The notes beneath the pieces were generated by a model. The model was not told where the DNA came from. It saw only the letters and a list, made by a program, of their open reading frames with translations, and ran no database searches. DNA of 64,000 bases from NCBI RefSeq assembly GCF_003313385.1, contig NZ_QMHN01000003.1, positions 248,001-312,000 on the forward strand, written 5' to 3'. How positions within the stretch are numbered: position 1 is the first letter of the stretch; each line of letters opens with the position of its first letter. Position numbers and translations under genes: made by a program. The stretch comes from Pedobacter chitinilyticus. Lineage in GTDB: Bacteria; Bacteroidota; Bacteroidia; Sphingobacteriales; Sphingobacteriaceae. Positions 63,006-64,000 of this stretch are shown piece by piece.

Positions 63006-64000
63006 TTGGTAAAGGAATTAATAATAGATTCTACTCCTACGGGAGTAACCATAGCTTTAATAGAAGACAAGCAACTTGTTGAGCTTCACAAAGAACACGT
63101 TAACAACAACTACGCTGTAGGCGATATTTATTTAGGCCGCATTAAAAAGATTATGCCCGGCCTAAATGCTGCGTTTGTAGATGTTGGTTACGAGAAAGAT
63201 GCATTTTTGCATTACTTTGATTTAGGTCCTCAGGTACAATCTCTGATAAAGCTAACAAAGATTAGACGTAACGGCACACCGGGCACTTTATTGGATAACT
63301 TTAAATTAGAGGCCGACATCAATAAGGCCGGGAAAATCTCGGAAGTTGTTAGCAAAAATTTACTGGTACCAGTACAGATCGCCAAAGAACCCATTTCTAC
63401 AAAAGGACCCAGATTAAGTTCGGATCTTTCCATTGCTGGAAGATATACAGTACTGGTTCCTTTTTCGAATGTGATCTCCATTTCAAAAAAAATAAAAAGC
63501 AATACTGAACGTGGTCGCCTAAAAAAGATCATTGAAAGTATAAAGCCCAAAAATTTTGGAGTAATCATTAGAACAGTTTCTGAAGGAAAGGGCGTTACGG
63601 AATTACAAAAAGACTTACTGGACTCTATTTCCAAATGGGAGAGCTTCATGAAGAAGCTGCCCGAAACGGAGCCATCTAAGCGTGTTTGGGGTGAAATGGA
63701 TAGGACATCAACGCTTATCCGCGATATTTTAAGTACCGATTTCGCCAACGTTTATGTAAACGACCAAGCATTATTCGAAGACATTCGCTCTTACGTGCAC
63801 GAAATTTCTCCAGAAATGGAACGCATTGTAAAGCAATACAGGCATAAAGAGCCTATTTTTGACCATTTTGGGGTTGAAAAACAAATTAAGAACGGTTTTG
63901 GAAAAACTGTAAACTTGGCAGGAGGTGCCTACCTAGTGGTAGAACATACTGAAGCTTTGCACGTAATAGACGTAAATAGTGGCAATAGAACCGCTAGCAA
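63006..64000 (+). CDS. rng: Ribonuclease G/E family endoribonuclease (C-terminus outside window)
   Basis: About 331 residues are visible. It opens LVKELIIDSTPTGVTIALIE from a TTG at 63006, the only reasonable start since a stop lies at 62976-62978. The S1 domain (YLGRIKKIMPGLNAAFVDVG; EKDAFLHYFDLG) is followed by the RNase-H-like and catalytic parts: GVIIRTVSEGKG, and the metal site begins LHVIDVNSGNRT at the window end. RNase G trims 16S rRNA and initiates mRNA decay. Location next to the basic-protein gene is typical for this phylum. Confidence 0.93.
   Translation, partial: MVKELIIDSTPTGVTIALIEDKQLVELHKEHVNNNYAVGDIYLGRIKKIMPGLNAAFVDVGYEKDAFLHYFDLGPQVQSLIKLTKIRRNGTPGTLLDNFKLEADINKAGKISEVVSKNLLVPVQIAKEPISTKGPRLSSDLSIAGRYTVLVPFSNVISISKKIKSNTERGRLKKIIESIKPKNFGVIIRTVSEGKGVTELQKDLLDSISKWESFMKKLPETEPSKRVWGEMDRTSTLIRDILSTDFANVYVNDQALFEDIRSYVHEISPEMERIVKQYRHKEPIFDHFGVEKQIKNGFGKTVNLAGGAYLVVEHTEALHVIDVNSGNRTAS

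Overview
This looks like chromosomal DNA from a member of the Bacteroidota, most likely a Sphingobacteriaceae/Pedobacter-like bacterium. The base composition is AT-rich, most starts lack a clear Shine-Dalgarno sequence, and several upstream regions carry the phylum-type promoter (TTG about 20 bases before TAnnTTTG). The gene content fits as well: TonB-dependent and OMP_b-brl_3 outer-membrane receptors, a type IX secretion C-terminal signal, a DUF4270 lipoprotein, a GT5-only glycogen synthase homologue, a 29-residue AURKAIP1/COX24-like basic protein, and the usual Bacteroidota forms of TrmB, NusA, HU and MutY. The genus is an inference. No tRNA, rRNA, CRISPR array, insertion sequence or prophage was seen.

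Layout. 1-6050: end-truncated TonB receptor, trmB, an alkyltransferase-like protein, an AhpD-like protein, a SelW-like protein and two unknown secreted proteins, separated by dispersed repeats. 6183-13541: polA, a TonB-C/MORN protein, a Lys/Ala-rich secreted protein, a metallo-beta-lactamase-fold hydrolase, EbfC, a tandem-OmpA-domain protein and an old yellow enzyme. 13555-14100: a gene-poor stretch with a strong candidate for a standalone structured RNA followed by a 21-bp tandem repeat. 14206-25845: DUF1543, a ceramidase-like membrane protein, LMW phosphatase, S1/P1 nuclease, fumC, serine hydrolase, GNAT, DUF763, and a tight ridA-EamA-recG operon. 25914-28623: a 40-residue membrane peptide, a major OmpA porin, and MeaB. 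28733-38732: a surface-polysaccharide island (MsbA-like ABC exporter, five glycosyltransferases, one unknown protein, an acyltransferase, and a T9SS-exported SGNH hydrolase) with mixed strands and very AT-rich unknown genes. 38911-40747: a MACPF (perforin-like) lipoprotein divergent from a small XRE regulator. 40822-45608: rimP-nusA-infB, with a terminator-like hairpin in the leader. 45749-54220: MFS, tail-fibre-like surface protein, lipoprotein, 4-TM membrane protein, acyl-CoA dehydrogenase, AraC regulator and an outer-membrane receptor. 54227-64000: panC-panD, GT5 protein, DUF4270, glmS, mutY-ssb, HU, TPR protein, 29-residue basic protein and the start of rng.

Functional threads. Housekeeping modules cover translation (rimP-nusA-infB, basic protein, rng, trmB), DNA replication and repair (polA, recG, mutY-ssb, HU, EbfC, ATL) and cofactor or precursor supply (panCD, glmS, fumC). 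The envelope is heavily represented by outer-membrane receptors, OmpA-type anchors, the polysaccharide island, T9SS cargo and several lipoproteins. The intergenic regions are rich in dispersed inverted repeats; at least four families occur, and some sit between convergent genes where they may act as terminators.

Most worth a second look: the candidate RNA at 13555-13766 (perfectly abutting three-way junction, long closing stem, intrinsic terminator), the hierarchical 21/84-bp tandem repeat next to it, and the MACPF/XRE pair with inverted repeats in its shared promoter. Nothing here could be searched against databases, so all family names rest on motif recognition.
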